The notes below the pieces were generated by a model. It was not told the origin of the DNA, made no database searches, and worked only from the letters and a program-made list of their open reading frames with translations. 64,000 bases of DNA, from assembly GCF_003634965.1 (NCBI RefSeq), contig NZ_RBXP01000011.1, positions 434,001 through 498,000 of the forward strand. Reading direction: 5' to 3'. Source of the stretch: Azonexus fungiphilus (GTDB lineage Bacteria; Pseudomonadota; Gammaproteobacteria; Burkholderiales; Rhodocyclaceae). This document shows, piece after piece, positions 26,363 to 34,545 of this stretch; positions within the stretch are counted from its first letter, which is position 1, and each line of letters opens with the position of its first letter. Position numbers and translations under genes: made by a program.

Positions 26363-26414
26363 ATTCACTCAAACGAATAATCATTCACTATTGTTTAACT
26401 CAGCTAATGTGAAT
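26363..26414. promoter_or_regulatory. ATTCAC repeats, candidate LysR operator
   Basis: ATTCACT occurs at 26363-26369 and 26383-26389, 20 bases apart, and the inverted form GTGAAT occurs at 26409-26414. They lie in the AT-rich gap between the transketolase operon and its divergent LysR gene. Spacing near two helical turns and an inverted pair fit a LysR recognition plus activation site. Inferred, not proven. The remaining part of the gap (26216-26362) shows nothing else recognisable. Confidence 0.5.
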
Positions 26415-26420
26415 GCTGCC

Positions 26421-27326
26421 ATGCACCATCGTATTCCACTCAAAGCAGTACAAGCTTTTGAGGCGGCTGCGCGCCTTTCATCTTTTGCTCTCGCAGCAGA
26501 AGAATTGTTCGTGACGCCCTCCGCGATCAGCCAGCAAATCAAGAATCTGGAGGAGAAATTCGAGGTCCGCCTGTTCCATCGCGTCCACCGCGCCGTCGTC
26601 CTGACCGACGCCGGACGCCGCTACGCCGAGGAGATTTCAGCCGCTTTCGCGCGGATCGAGAGCGCCACCAAGGCCCTCGGACGGACCGCCAAAAGCGACA
26701 TCCTGAGCGTGCATTCGACGCCCAGCTTCGCCACGCAGTGGCTGATGCCCCGCCTGGCCCGCTTCAGCGCCCTCTTTCCCGATATCGACGTCAGGCTGAA
26801 TGCCTCCTATCCGGCGCCGGTCGATCTGTTGAAGGGGATTGCCGATATCGACATCCGCTACGGCATGGACAAATTGCTCCCGGCGGGCACGATGGTCTTC
26901 CCCTTTCCCCAGGAAACCATCGTCCCGCTCTGCTCACCGGCCCTCATCGCCGGTCCCAACCCGATCCGCAGCCCCGAAGACCTGCGCCACCACACGCTGA
27001 TTCACAGCGAGGTCTGCTATGTCAGCTGGCAGGACTGGATGCGCCAGCATCGCAAGGTCAAGCTCGATATCTCGCGGGGGCCGCGTTTCGACCGCTCCTT
27101 CATGGCCATCAGCGCCGCTGCCGACGGCATCGGCGTGTGTCTGGAAAGCCTGCTGCTGGTCCAGCGGGAACTCGAATCGGGGCGCCTGATCGCGCCATTT
27201 GGGCTGGAAGGCCCGAAGGTTCAGGGCTATACCTTCAACATCCTGAGATCGCAGGCGGATTTGCCGAAGATACGGAATTTCCAGGACTGGCTGTTCGAGG
27301 AGCTACGCAAGATGCCATTGATGTAG
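26421..27326 (+). CDS. LysR-family transcriptional regulator of the transketolase/TRAP operon
   Basis: 301 residues from the ATG at 26421. HTH at about residues 8-62 with SFALAAEELFVTPSAISQQI, again GcvA-like, followed by the periplasmic-binding-like effector domain. It is divergent from the transketolase operon, so it most likely activates those genes in response to the substrate or an intermediate and represses itself. Its N-terminal region and the upstream gap are less GC-rich than the flanks. A bidirectional terminator at 27366-27391 closes the gene. Confidence 0.88.
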   Translation: MHHRIPLKAVQAFEAAARLSSFALAAEELFVTPSAISQQIKNLEEKFEVRLFHRVHRAVVLTDAGRRYAEEISAAFARIESATKALGRTAKSDILSVHSTPSFATQWLMPRLARFSALFPDIDVRLNASYPAPVDLLKGIADIDIRYGMDKLLPAGTMVFPFPQETIVPLCSPALIAGPNPIRSPEDLRHHTLIHSEVCYVSWQDWMRQHRKVKLDISRGPRFDRSFMAISAAADGIGVCLESLLLVQRELESGRLIAPFGLEGPKVQGYTFNILRSQADLPKIRNFQDWLFEELRKMPLM

Positions 27327-27365
27327 GGCCGATGAAATCGCGCCGGCAGCAAACCCCGGAAAGCA

Positions 27366-27391
27366 AAAAGCCAGCTTTTCAGCTGGCTTTT
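27366..27391. terminator. Bidirectional terminator between LysR gene and tRNA-Asn
   Basis: AAAAGCCAGCT (27366-27376) pairs with AGCTGGCTTTT (27381-27391) around the loop TTTC. T-rich tails are available on both strands. It ends the plus-strand LysR gene and the minus-strand tRNA. Confidence 0.85.
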
Positions 27392-27403
27392 CACATGAAT
27401 CTC

Positions 27404-27479
27404 TGGCTCCTCGACCTGGGCTCGAACCAGGGACCTACGGATTAACAGTCCGGCGCTCTACCGACTGAGCTATCGAGGA
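27404..27479 (-). tRNA. tRNA-Asn (anticodon GTT)
   Basis: 76 nt on the minus strand. The acceptor stem TCCTCGA pairs with TCGAGGA, the D-loop contains AGCTCAGTCGGTAGAGC, the anticodon loop reads CTGTTAA (GTT, Asn), the T-arm has GGTTCGAACCC, and CCA is encoded. It is identical over its whole length to the copy at 33221-33296. Confidence 0.97.
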
Positions 27480-27606
27480 ACTATGCCGCCGTGACGGCGG
27501 AGGCGCGCATTATAGACAAAATTTTCGCCGGCGGTACAGTTCTCTGCAGCGTGCGTAAAATTCCCCGGCACACCGGTGACGATCGAGAACCCGGGCGCCC
27601 GCGACG

Positions 27607-29457
27607 ATGTCTGAACCAGGCAAGGGAAATCAGGGGGGAAATATCTTGCTGGACTCATTGAAGGCCTGTCTCAGTCGCTGCTGCCTGCTGATTGCCTTGC
27701 TGTTGCCGGCGGTTGCTGCAGCGATCGATTTCAAGGAAGTGTTCGAAACGCACGGCACGATCATGCTGTTGATCGAACCCGACTCCGGCCGGATCGTCGA
27801 CGCCAATCCTGCCGCAGCCAGTTTCTACGGATACGAGCGGGATGTGCTCAGGACGATGAGCATCCAGCAGATCAATACCCTGAGCCGGGAGCAGGTCGCC
27901 GCCGAGCGGGCCCAGGCCGAGCGCGAGGGGCGCAACTATTTCGTCTTCCGCCACGCGCTGGCCGATGGTCAGCTGCGCACGGTCGAGGTGCAATCGCAGC
28001 CGGTCACCGATAACGGTCGCCGGCTGCTGCTTTCGCTGATCCACGACGTCACGCCGGGGCGCCGCTTCGACCAGGGGATGCTCCATTACCAGCAAAGACT
28101 GGAAGAACTGGTCGCCTTGCGCACCGCCGAAGCGGAATTGCGCAATCACGTGATCATCGCCGTGCTGCTGGCCGGCTTGCTGGTCACCATTACGATCGTG
28201 CTCGCACTGTACTGGGCCATCCGCAAGCGCCGCCGGGCCGAGGCCGAGCTGCAGCGATTCACCCGCAACTTCGAGACCTTTCTCGACCACACCAGCGACT
28301 TCGTGTATTTCAAGGACGCCGACAGCCGTTTCCTGTTTTGCAGCCAGACGATGGCCGACATCACCGGTCACCGCCACTGGCGCGAGTTGCTGGGCAAGCA
28401 CGACCGCGAGGTTTTCCCGCCGGAGACGGCAACGATCTACGAGGAAGAGGAACGCCAGATTTTTGCCGACGGCAAGCCGATGCTCGACTGGATCCAGCCC
28501 TATTACGACGCGCAGGGGCGGCACTGCTTCGTGCAGACCAACAAATGGCCGTTGTTCGACCAGCACGGCAAGGTCGTCGGCATTTTCGGCATCAGCCGCG
28601 ACATCACCGAACACCGGCGGATCGAAGCCGAACTTGAAGGCTACCGCAACCACCTCGAGGCGCTGGTCGAAAACCGCACGGTCGAGCTGATCGCCGCTCG
28701 CGACGCTGCCGAAAGCGCCAATCGCGCCAAGAGCACCTTCCTGGCCAACATGAGTCACGAACTGCGGACGCCGCTCAACGGCGTGCTCGGGATGATCGAA
28801 CTGGCCAGGCGGAACATGCAGGATGCCCGCGGGCAGAACCAGCTCGATCTGGCCAAACAGTCTGCTGAACGCCTGCTCAGGGTCCTCAACGACATCCTCG
28901 ACATCGCCCGCATCGAAGCGGCCCGCGTCGTCCTCGACAACCTGCCCCTGCAACTCGGCCAGCGCGTCGACCGGGCGCTTGGCGAACTCGCCGCCGCGGC
29001 GGCCGCAAAAGACCTGGCGCTCAGCGCCGAGGTGCCGGCGGAACTCGCCACGCTGCCGCTCAAGGGCGACCCGCAGCGACTCGACCAGATCCTGCACCAT
29101 CTGCTCGGCAACGCCATCAAGTTCACCGAACGGGGTACGGTCAGCGTCCGCGTCAGCACCATCGACGAAGGTCCCGACGCAGTGCGGGTGCGTTTCGCCA
29201 TCATCGACACCGGCGTCGGCGTCGAAGCGGAAGCGCAGGCCCGCCTGTTCAGCGTTTTCGAGCAGGCCGACAACAGCAGCACCCGCCGCTACGGCGGCAC
29301 CGGCCTCGGCCTGGCCATCAGCAAACGCCTGGTGCAACTGATGGGTGGCGAGATCGGCGTGAACAGCACGGCGGGCCAAGGCAGCGAGTTCTGGTTTATC
29401 CTAGTGCTGAAGAAACAGGAGTCTGCCGCCCCGCCGGCAAGCACAACAACACCATGA
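27607..29457 (+). CDS. Membrane sensor histidine kinase with two PAS domains
   Basis: 616 residues. The start at 27607 precedes a longer-than-usual N-terminus; the ATG could be this one or a start nearer [13 protein letters not shown] signal/TM segment at about residues 22-40 is followed by a PAS-like sensor ([20 protein letters not shown]), a transmembrane helix at about 182-205, a cytoplasmic PAS ([20 protein letters not shown]), HisKA ([15 protein letters not shown] near residue 381) and HATPase ([14 protein letters not shown]). No receiver domain is present. The downstream MscS-like gene overlaps it by four bases. The partner response regulator is not adjacent. Confidence 0.88.
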   Translation: MSEPGKGNQGGNILLDSLKACLSRCCLLIALLLPAVAAAIDFKEVFETHGTIMLLIEPDSGRIVDANPAAASFYGYERDVLRTMSIQQINTLSREQVAAERAQAEREGRNYFVFRHALADGQLRTVEVQSQPVTDNGRRLLLSLIHDVTPGRRFDQGMLHYQQRLEELVALRTAEAELRNHVIIAVLLAGLLVTITIVLALYWAIRKRRRAEAELQRFTRNFETFLDHTSDFVYFKDADSRFLFCSQTMADITGHRHWRELLGKHDREVFPPETATIYEEEERQIFADGKPMLDWIQPYYDAQGRHCFVQTNKWPLFDQHGKVVGIFGISRDITEHRRIEAELEGYRNHLEALVENRTVELIAARDAAESANRAKSTFLANMSHELRTPLNGVLGMIELARRNMQDARGQNQLDLAKQSAERLLRVLNDILDIARIEAARVVLDNLPLQLGQRVDRALGELAAAAAAKDLALSAEVPAELATLPLKGDPQRLDQILHHLLGNAIKFTERGTVSVRVSTIDEGPDAVRVRFAIIDTGVGVEAEAQARLFSVFEQADNSSTRRYGGTGLGLAISKRLVQLMGGEIGVNSTAGQGSEFWFILVLKKQESAAPPASTTTP

Positions 29458-30026
29458 AGGACTACCTGCCCGACTGGGCACACCCGTGGCTGGAACTGAT
29501 CACCCTCGGCCTGCAGATCGTTCTCATCATCGCCGCCGCGCTGCTGTTGCGCGCCCTAGTCGTGCGCATCATCACCCGCCTGGTACGCAGCCACAACCTG
29601 CCGCTCGAGCTGATCGTCGGCGGCCGGCGCTTCACCAGCATCGTCGTGTTCACCAGCGTCGTCCTGCTCGTGCTCGACCGCTTCAACGTCTCCGGCGCGG
29701 TGCTGTGGACCGCCATCACCGGCTTCGCGACGGTCGCCGCGGTGGCCTTCTTTGCCGCCTGGAGCGTGCTTTCCAACATCTTCTGCGCGGTGCTGATCTA
29801 CACCACCCGGCCCTTTCGCCTGCACGACCACATCGAGATCCTGGAAAATGGCGACAAGCCCGGCCTCGGCGGCGAGGTGCTGGACATCCGGCTGATCTAC
29901 ACGACCATCCGCGAAACCCTGCCCGGCCGCGAGCCGACCTTGCTGCAGGTGCCCAACAGCCTGTTCTTCCAGCGCCTGTTGCGGGTCCGCATCGTCGACG
30001 GCGAACTGCCGCCGCTGCATTCCTGA
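29454..30026 (+). CDS. Small MscS-family membrane protein
   Basis: 190 residues. Three hydrophobic segments in the first half end in an MscS-like pore helix ([25 protein letters not shown]). A short beta domain follows ([34 protein letters not shown]), corresponding to the start of the cytoplasmic vestibule. It is shorter than E. coli MscS (286 residues) and lacks most of the C-terminal alpha-beta part. The ATG overlaps the kinase stop (ATGA), so the two are coupled. It may work as an osmotic channel or as an accessory to the kinase. Confidence 0.8.
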   Translation: MKDYLPDWAHPWLELITLGLQIVLIIAAALLLRALVVRIITRLVRSHNLPLELIVGGRRFTSIVVFTSVVLLVLDRFNVSGAVLWTAITGFATVAAVAFFAAWSVLSNIFCAVLIYTTRPFRLHDHIEILENGDKPGLGGEVLDIRLIYTTIRETLPGREPTLLQVPNSLFFQRLLRVRIVDGELPPLHS

Positions 30027-30069
30027 TCGACGCTTGACAGTCCGCCGGCCCTTCCCCGACACTGCCCCC

Positions 30070-30180
30070 ATGAACTTCACCGCCAGCGCACTCCGCCGAC
30101 GTACCGCCGACGCCCGACGTCAATCGGGCGAGCCGGGCCGCGCGCACGCTCAGCGACGGCGGATGGCAGCGCGCCGCTAG
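30070..30180 (+). CDS. Possible 36-residue arginine-rich peptide
   Basis: ATG at 30070, TAG at 30178-30180. The translation has about 14 arginines and is unlike the neighbouring genes. A TTGACA hexamer at 30034-30039 lies upstream, but no Shine-Dalgarno is visible. Weak evidence; it may simply be an open frame in GC-rich DNA. The rest of the 30027-30303 gap contains only the terminator at 30224-30251. Confidence 0.2.
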   Translation: MNFTASALRRRTADARRQSGEPGRAHAQRRRMAARR

Positions 30181-30223
30181 CGGCGCCGACGCAAACCCGG
30201 CGTCACCCCCGCTTTTTCGCACC

Positions 30224-30251
30224 AGGCCACGGCTCACCCCGTGGCCTTTTT
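30224..30251 (+). terminator. Rho-independent terminator upstream of the aminotransferase gene
   Basis: AGGCCACGG (30224-30232) pairs with CCGTGGCCT (30239-30247), followed by TTTTT. It closes the kinase/MscS transcript ahead of the next gene. Confidence 0.8.
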
Positions 30252-30303
30252 GTTGCGCCCCCGTTTTTCCCCTGTGGTTTTTTGCCTTTTCAAGGAGTCG
30301 ACC

Positions 30304-31500
30304 GTGAACCATCCATCCGCCCTTCCTTCCGCCGCCAGCCTGATGCCGATCGCCGCCCGCCCGGACGTCCTCTTCGTCCGCGGCCAAGGCGCCTGGCTGT
30401 TCGATGCCGCAGGCCGCCGCTACCTCGACTGGATGCAGGGCTGGGCGGTCAATTGCCTGGGCCATTCGCCGCAGGTGATCGTCGATGCCGTTGCGCAACA
30501 GGCGGCGACGCTGCTCAACCCCGGCCCGGCCTTTCACAACCTGCCGGCGATGCGCCTGGCCGAGAAACTCACTGCGCACAGCGGCTTCGACCACGTCTTC
30601 TTCGCCAGCTCCGGCGCCGAGGCCAACGAAGGCGCGATCAAGCTGGCGCGCAAGTGGGGGCAGTTGCACAAGGGCGGCGCGCACGAGATCGTCACCTTCG
30701 TCGACGGCTTCCACGGGCGCACGCTGGCGACCATGTCGGCCAGCGGCAAGCCCGGCTGGGACACGCTTTTCGCGCCGCAGGTGGCGGGCTTCCCGAAAGC
30801 GCGGCTGAACGACATCGCCACGGTCGACCGGCTGATCGGGCCAAAAACCGTCGCCGTCATGCTCGAACCGATCCAGGGCGAGGCCGGCGTCATCCCGGCC
30901 AGCGGCGACTTCCTGCGCCAGTTGCGGCAGTTGTGCGACGAGCGGCAACTGCTGCTCATCGTCGACGAAGTGCAGACCGGCGTCGGCCGCACCGGCCACC
31001 TCTTCGCCCATAGCGCGCACGGCATCCAGCCGGACATCATGACGCTCGGCAAGGGTCTCGGCGGCGGACTGCCGATCTCGGCGCTGCTCGCCACCCGCGC
31101 CGCCTCCTGCTTCGCGCCCGGCGACCAGGGCGGCACCTACTGCGGCAACCCGCTGGTCTGCGCCGCCGGGCTGGCCGTGCTCGACACCCTGCTCGCCGAC
31201 GGCTTCCTCGCCGCCAGCCGGCAGCGCGGCGAGCAGCTCGCCGCCGCGCTGCGCGCGCTGTCCTCCGAACTCGGCCTCGGCGCAGTGCGCGGCGAAGGTT
31301 TCCTGCTCGCCCTCGAACTCGGCACCGACCTCGGCCCGGCCATCGCCACCCGCGCCCGCGACCTCGGCCTGCTGGTCAACGCGCCGCGCCCGCACTGCCT
31401 GCGCCTGATGCCGGCGCTGAACACCAGCGCCGCGGAAATCACCGAAGGCATCGCCCTGCTCCGCCGCGCCATTGCCGACGTGCAAGAGGCACAAGCATGA
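30304..31500 (+). CDS. ArgD-like class III aminotransferase (acetylornithine aminotransferase family)
   Basis: 398 residues from the GTG at 30304, which follows an AAGGAG Shine-Dalgarno. The frame is open upstream to 30241 through the terminator, so that extension is excluded. Class III PLP-enzyme features: [17 protein letters not shown] near residue 88, [12 protein letters not shown] near residue 220 and the PLP lysine in [15 protein letters not shown] near residue 246. Length and motifs match N-acetylornithine or succinylornithine aminotransferase of arginine metabolism. The motif GTCGACCGTGA overlaps the start codon. A small downstream frame overlaps its 3' end. Confidence 0.87.
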   Translation: MNHPSALPSAASLMPIAARPDVLFVRGQGAWLFDAAGRRYLDWMQGWAVNCLGHSPQVIVDAVAQQAATLLNPGPAFHNLPAMRLAEKLTAHSGFDHVFFASSGAEANEGAIKLARKWGQLHKGGAHEIVTFVDGFHGRTLATMSASGKPGWDTLFAPQVAGFPKARLNDIATVDRLIGPKTVAVMLEPIQGEAGVIPASGDFLRQLRQLCDERQLLLIVDEVQTGVGRTGHLFAHSAHGIQPDIMTLGKGLGGGLPISALLATRAASCFAPGDQGGTYCGNPLVCAAGLAVLDTLLADGFLAASRQRGEQLAAALRALSSELGLGAVRGEGFLLALELGTDLGPAIATRARDLGLLVNAPRPHCLRLMPALNTSAAEITEGIALLRRAIADVQEAQA

Positions 31501-31690
31501 GCCCGGCGTCGACGCGCAATTCACGCCGCCGGTCGAACGCCTGACGTTCACGGTCAACCTGCCCGGCGAGGCAAATTTGCCCGGCAGCCACGGCGAACCG
31601 CTGGCGGCGGTGCTGCAAGTGCTGGAAAGCGCCGGCGATTACCGCGAAGTCGCCGACCATCTGCCGGACATCGACATTACAATCAGATAA
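31472..31690 (+). CDS. Possible 72-residue hypothetical protein downstream of the aminotransferase
   Basis: Frame open from a TTG at 31472 to TAA at 31690, overlapping the aminotransferase by 29 bases. The C-terminal half ([30 protein letters not shown]) looks protein-like. However, there is no good start: the coupled ATG at 31497 (ATGA overlap) is in another frame and stops after 15 codons. A frameshift near 31500-31545 would be needed to use it. It may be a decayed gene or a short protein with an unusual start. It contains a TTCACGGTCAAC motif copy (31547-31558). Confidence 0.35.
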   Translation: MPTCKRHKHEPGVDAQFTPPVERLTFTVNLPGEANLPGSHGEPLAAVLQVLESAGDYREVADHLPDIDITIR

Positions 31691-31708
31691 AAAACCCAGG
31701 AGACAAAC

Positions 31709-32002
31709 ATGCCCGTCAAGATCATCGGCCTGATCCGCCTGAAAGACCCGACCGCCTTCGAAACCTACCGCAAGCAGGTCGGCGCCACCGTCGAACACCA
31801 CGGCGGCAGCATCGTCGCCCGCGGCACGGTCGACAAGACCTACTGGAACGAACTCCCCTGCGCCGCCTTCGAGGCCTGCGTCGAACTCAGCTTCCCAAGC
31901 ACCGAAGCCGCCGACCGCTGGGCCGACAGCCCGGAATACCGGGCAATCGTGCCGGTGCGCGAGAAGGCAATGGATTTGCTGTTGTTTCGGGTGGATGGGT
32001 GA
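31709..32002 (+). CDS. DUF1330 family protein
   Basis: 97 residues, ATG at 31709 preceded by an AGGAGA Shine-Dalgarno. The pattern PTAFETYRKQVGATVEHHGGSIVARG...FPSTEAADRWADSPEYRAIVPVR is that of DUF1330, small ferredoxin-like-fold proteins of unknown function related to dimeric alpha-beta barrels. Cytoplasmic. No functional link to the preceding aminotransferase is evident. Confidence 0.82.
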   Translation: MPVKIIGLIRLKDPTAFETYRKQVGATVEHHGGSIVARGTVDKTYWNELPCAAFEACVELSFPSTEAADRWADSPEYRAIVPVREKAMDLLLFRVDG

Positions 32003-32134
32003 GGTGGTAGCGCTTTGGTGGCTGCTGTCGGCCATAACCAGTCATTCAAGATTTACCCTGATAGCCGCCATCCCGTCGCCTTTCCGACGTCCGCATTATT
32101 GGAGTTGTTATACAACCCAGCCGACGCGACTTCC

Positions 32135-32188
32135 TTGATCGAGTAGCGATTCCGAAAGCATAATGGCTGCATGAATATCTATTCATGC
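32135..32188 (+). promoter_or_regulatory. Promoter and palindromic operator of the PIN-like gene
   Basis: TTGATC (32135-32140), an 18-base spacer and CATAAT (32159-32164) form a plausible sigma-70 promoter. A perfect inverted repeat, GCATGAATA (32169-32177) with TATTCATGC (32180-32188), covers the expected transcription start. A regulator bound there would block initiation. The gap 32003-32240 is AT-richer than the surrounding DNA. Confidence 0.55.
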
Positions 32189-32240
32189 TCGGACGCAGCG
32201 GGTCCGTCAAGTAACCGTTATGCATCTCAAGGAGACACCG

Positions 32241-33053
32241 ATGGCTGCTGAAGTGGTACTCGATACACTTCTTTTTGTTGATACCAATGTTCTTTTGGAT
32301 TTCTACCGAATCAGGAAGACTGACATCAGCACGAAGTATCTTGAGCAGTTGGAGGCCTGCAAGGACCGACTGATCGTCGGTTCACAGATCGAGATGGAGT
32401 ACAAGAAGAACCGCCAGCGTGTCATCGTTGAGTCGTTGAACAACTTTACTGCCCCGGACTGGGGAAAGCTTACAGTTCCCGCACTTGTTGCTGACCTTCA
32501 AGCAACCAAGATGATCGACAAGAAGAAAAAAGAGCTTATTGCGCAACACAAGAAGGTCAACGAAAAAATTCAAGCAGTCCTCAGTGATCCAACACATCAC
32601 GACCCCGTGTATCAAACGTTACAGCGCATTTTCAAGAACAATTCACCATTCAATCTTTCCCGCTCAAAGAAGGAGCGCTTTTCGGTACGAAATTTAGCCA
32701 AAAAGCGGTTCACACTTGGCTATCCGCCAAGAAAGCAAGGCGACACATCCATTGGTGACGCAGTGAACTGGGAATGGATTGTCAAATGCTCAGCCGATAG
32801 CGGAAAGCACGTCGTAATAGTTACTCGGGACACCGATTACGGAGCAATTTACGACGGAAAATCATATTTGAATGACTGGCTTAAGCAGGAATTCAGCGAG
32901 CGAGTAAGCAAGAAGAGAAAAATAATCCTCACCGACAAACTGTCGGCAGGTCTCAAAATCGTCCATGCTGCCGTCACGAAGGAAATGGAAGAGGAAGAGG
33001 AAAAGCTGTTGGCGGAAATTCTTGCGGAATTCGAAGACCTTTCCGATGCATAG
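32241..33053 (+). CDS. PIN-like (DUF4935) nuclease, stand-alone
   Basis: 270 residues from the ATG at 32241, preceded by AAGGAG at seven bases; the ATG at 32220 lacks such a site. The PIN-type acidic set is visible in order: FVDTNVLLDFYR near residue 11, QIEMEYKKNR near residue 54, GDAVNWEWI near residue 172 and VTRDTDYG near residue 194. A charged helical insertion lies between the second and third motifs and the C-terminus is very acidic (EMEEEEEKLLAEI). PIN domains are metal-dependent RNases. Codon use is markedly less GC-rich than the neighbours, and the gene sits next to a tRNA, so transfer is likely. No antitoxin partner is adjacent; a defence role is possible but inferred. Confidence 0.8.
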   Translation: MAAEVVLDTLLFVDTNVLLDFYRIRKTDISTKYLEQLEACKDRLIVGSQIEMEYKKNRQRVIVESLNNFTAPDWGKLTVPALVADLQATKMIDKKKKELIAQHKKVNEKIQAVLSDPTHHDPVYQTLQRIFKNNSPFNLSRSKKERFSVRNLAKKRFTLGYPPRKQGDTSIGDAVNWEWIVKCSADSGKHVVIVTRDTDYGAIYDGKSYLNDWLKQEFSERVSKKRKIILTDKLSAGLKIVHAAVTKEMEEEEEKLLAEILAEFEDLSDA

Positions 33054-33174
33054 CAATCCGGACCAGCAGATAGTCGGCCAGCTGCGCTGACCGTCTGCCG
33101 CTGACCTTTGTCGTTCCTAACCGTCCGCTTTTTTATGTGCCGTAGTTCCGCTTTGGGTCGAAAACAGCCCCCAA

Positions 33175-33216
33175 AAAGCCAAACGGCCATCTCCTGAGAG
33201 ATGGCCGTTTGGCTTT
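33175..33216. terminator. Strong bidirectional terminator with a 19-bp perfect stem
   Basis: 33175-33193 pairs perfectly with 33198-33216 around the loop CTGA; the outer arms are AAAGCC and GGCTTT. It can end the PIN-like gene on the plus strand and tRNA-Asn on the minus strand. Confidence 0.85.
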
Positions 33217-33220
33217 GTTC

Positions 33221-33296
33221 TGGCTCCTCGACCTGGGCTCGAACCAGGGACCTACGGATTAACAGTCCGGCGCTCTACCGACTGAGCTATCGAGGA
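33221..33296 (-). tRNA. tRNA-Asn (anticodon GTT), second copy
   Basis: 76 nt, identical to the gene at 27404-27479, with encoded CCA, anticodon GTT and the same minus-strand orientation. Only the tRNA body and a few flanking bases (CTGGCTCCTC side) are shared; the flanks otherwise differ. The two copies enclose about 5.7 kb. Confidence 0.97.
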
Positions 33297-33351
33297 AAAG
33301 TCCCGCCGGGCGGCGAGAGGCGCGGATTATAACCAGGTTTTCGGAAAAGGC

Positions 33352-34293
33352 CTAGTGCTCTGCGTCTTCGTCGGTCGCTGCGGTTTTTTCCGGATTTTCA
33401 CGGTCGACCGTCAAACTCGCGGCTTTTTCCAGTTCGGCCTGGCGGGTGGCGCGCAGGGTCGGGGTTTCCAGGCTGATGCGGCCGAGGGTGCCGGTGCGGT
33501 AGTCGTTGAGCAGGATGCCGGCGGCCTTTTCCAGGTCGAGCTCGCCGCCGCGGCCCTTGATGATGCAGCCGCGCTTGCGGGCGATGCCTTCGAGCACGGC
33601 AACCGCGTCCATGCCTTGCAGGTCGAAGCCGTAACGGGCCTGGAGCAGCGCCGGGTAGTGTTCGAGCAGGTAACCGGCGAGCCAGGTGGCGACTTCGTCG
33701 TCGATGTAGGCGTTGACGCCGACCGAGTGGCTGGCGGCCATCATCAGGCCGTCGATCGGGTGGTCGATCTTCGGCCAGAGCATGCCCGGGGTGTCGTAGA
33801 TGGTCAGCCGCGAGCTGATGTCGATGCGCTGCTGGCTCTTGGTCACCGCCGGCTGGTCGCCGACGGCGGCGACCTTCTTCTTGACCAGGGCGTTCATCAG
33901 CGTCGATTTGCCGACGTTGGGGATGCCCATGATCATCAGCCGCAGCGGCTTGACCGCGTCGTTGCGGTGCGGCGCCAGTTTCTGCGCCAGGCCGGGGATC
34001 TTGGCGACGTCGCCGGGTTTCTTGCACGAGATGGCGACCGCCATCACGCCCGGCTGCTTGCCGAAGTGTTCGAGCCAGGCCTTGGTCACCGCCGGGTCGG
34101 CGATGTCGGCCTTGTTCAAGAGCTTCAGGCAGGGGCGCTGGCGGAAGGTGCGCAGCTCGTGGATCATCGGGTTGCTGGAGGCCTGCGGCAGGCGGGCGTC
34201 GAGCACTTCGACGACGACGTCGGCCATGGCCAGCGTCTCGCCCGCTTTCTTGCGGGCCTGGGTCATGTGACCGGGATACCACTGGATCGACAT
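33352..34293 (-). CDS. ylqF: Ribosome biogenesis GTPase YlqF/RbgA
   Basis: 313 residues of the circularly permuted GTPase family that acts in large-subunit ribosome assembly. Start MSIQWYPGHMTQARKKAGE is family typical. Order of motifs is permuted: G4 LLNKADIAD (about residue 58) precedes G1 GIPNVGKSTLMNAL (about 124) and G3 YDTPGMLWPK (about 167). The C-terminal RNA-binding helical domain follows. The last 25 residues (from SLTVDREN) are poorly conserved-looking and are encoded over a CACGGTCGACCGT motif copy (33399-33411). It lies downstream of moaD with a three-base gap. Confidence 0.93.
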   Translation of the reverse strand: MSIQWYPGHMTQARKKAGETLAMADVVVEVLDARLPQASSNPMIHELRTFRQRPCLKLLNKADIADPAVTKAWLEHFGKQPGVMAVAISCKKPGDVAKIPGLAQKLAPHRNDAVKPLRLMIMGIPNVGKSTLMNALVKKKVAAVGDQPAVTKSQQRIDISSRLTIYDTPGMLWPKIDHPIDGLMMAASHSVGVNAYIDDEVATWLAGYLLEHYPALLQARYGFDLQGMDAVAVLEGIARKRGCIIKGRGGELDLEKAAGILLNDYRTGTLGRISLETPTLRATRQAELEKAASLTVDRENPEKTAATDEDAEH

Positions 34294-34296
34294 CGT

Positions 34297-34545
34297 TCAG
34301 CCTCCGGTGACGGGCGGGAAGAAGGCGATTTCGTCGCCGTCGCGGATCGCGGCGTCGGCCTTGGCCATTTCCTGATTGACGGCGCAGCGCAGGTTCCTGG
34401 CGGTGGCCAGTTCGGCCCGGCCCTGGCCGACCAGCCAGTCGCGCAGCTGGCCGACGCTGGCGACGCCGGCCGGCAGCTCGACGGTTTCGCCGGCAGTGCC
34501 GAAGGCTTCGCGCAGGCTGGCGAAGTAAAGGATGTTCACGCTCAT
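34297..34545 (-). CDS. moaD: Molybdopterin synthase small subunit MoaD
   Basis: 82-residue ubiquitin-like sulfur carrier. It begins MSVNILYFASLREAFG and ends FFPPVTGG with the essential C-terminal Gly-Gly that is adenylated and thiocarboxylated. With the MoaE subunit (not in this window) it converts precursor Z to molybdopterin. Its ATG overlaps the moeA stop as ATGA. Confidence 0.94.
   Translation of the reverse strand: MSVNILYFASLREAFGTAGETVELPAGVASVGQLRDWLVGQGRAELATARNLRCAVNQEMAKADAAIRDGDEIAFFPPVTGG

Noticed and set aside
27655..29379. Long minus-strand frame opposite the PAS kinase
   Set aside because: Shadow of the kinase gene; no start signal or domain.
30034..30180. TTGACA plus a 36-codon arginine-rich frame as a confident small gene
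   Set aside because: No ribosome-binding site, no convincing -10 element and a composition typical of random GC-rich sequence; kept only as a low-confidence entry.
27480..33220. The whole segment between the tRNA-Asn genes as a genomic island
   Set aside because: No integrase, no direct att repeat beyond the tRNA bodies, and only the last gene has unusual composition.
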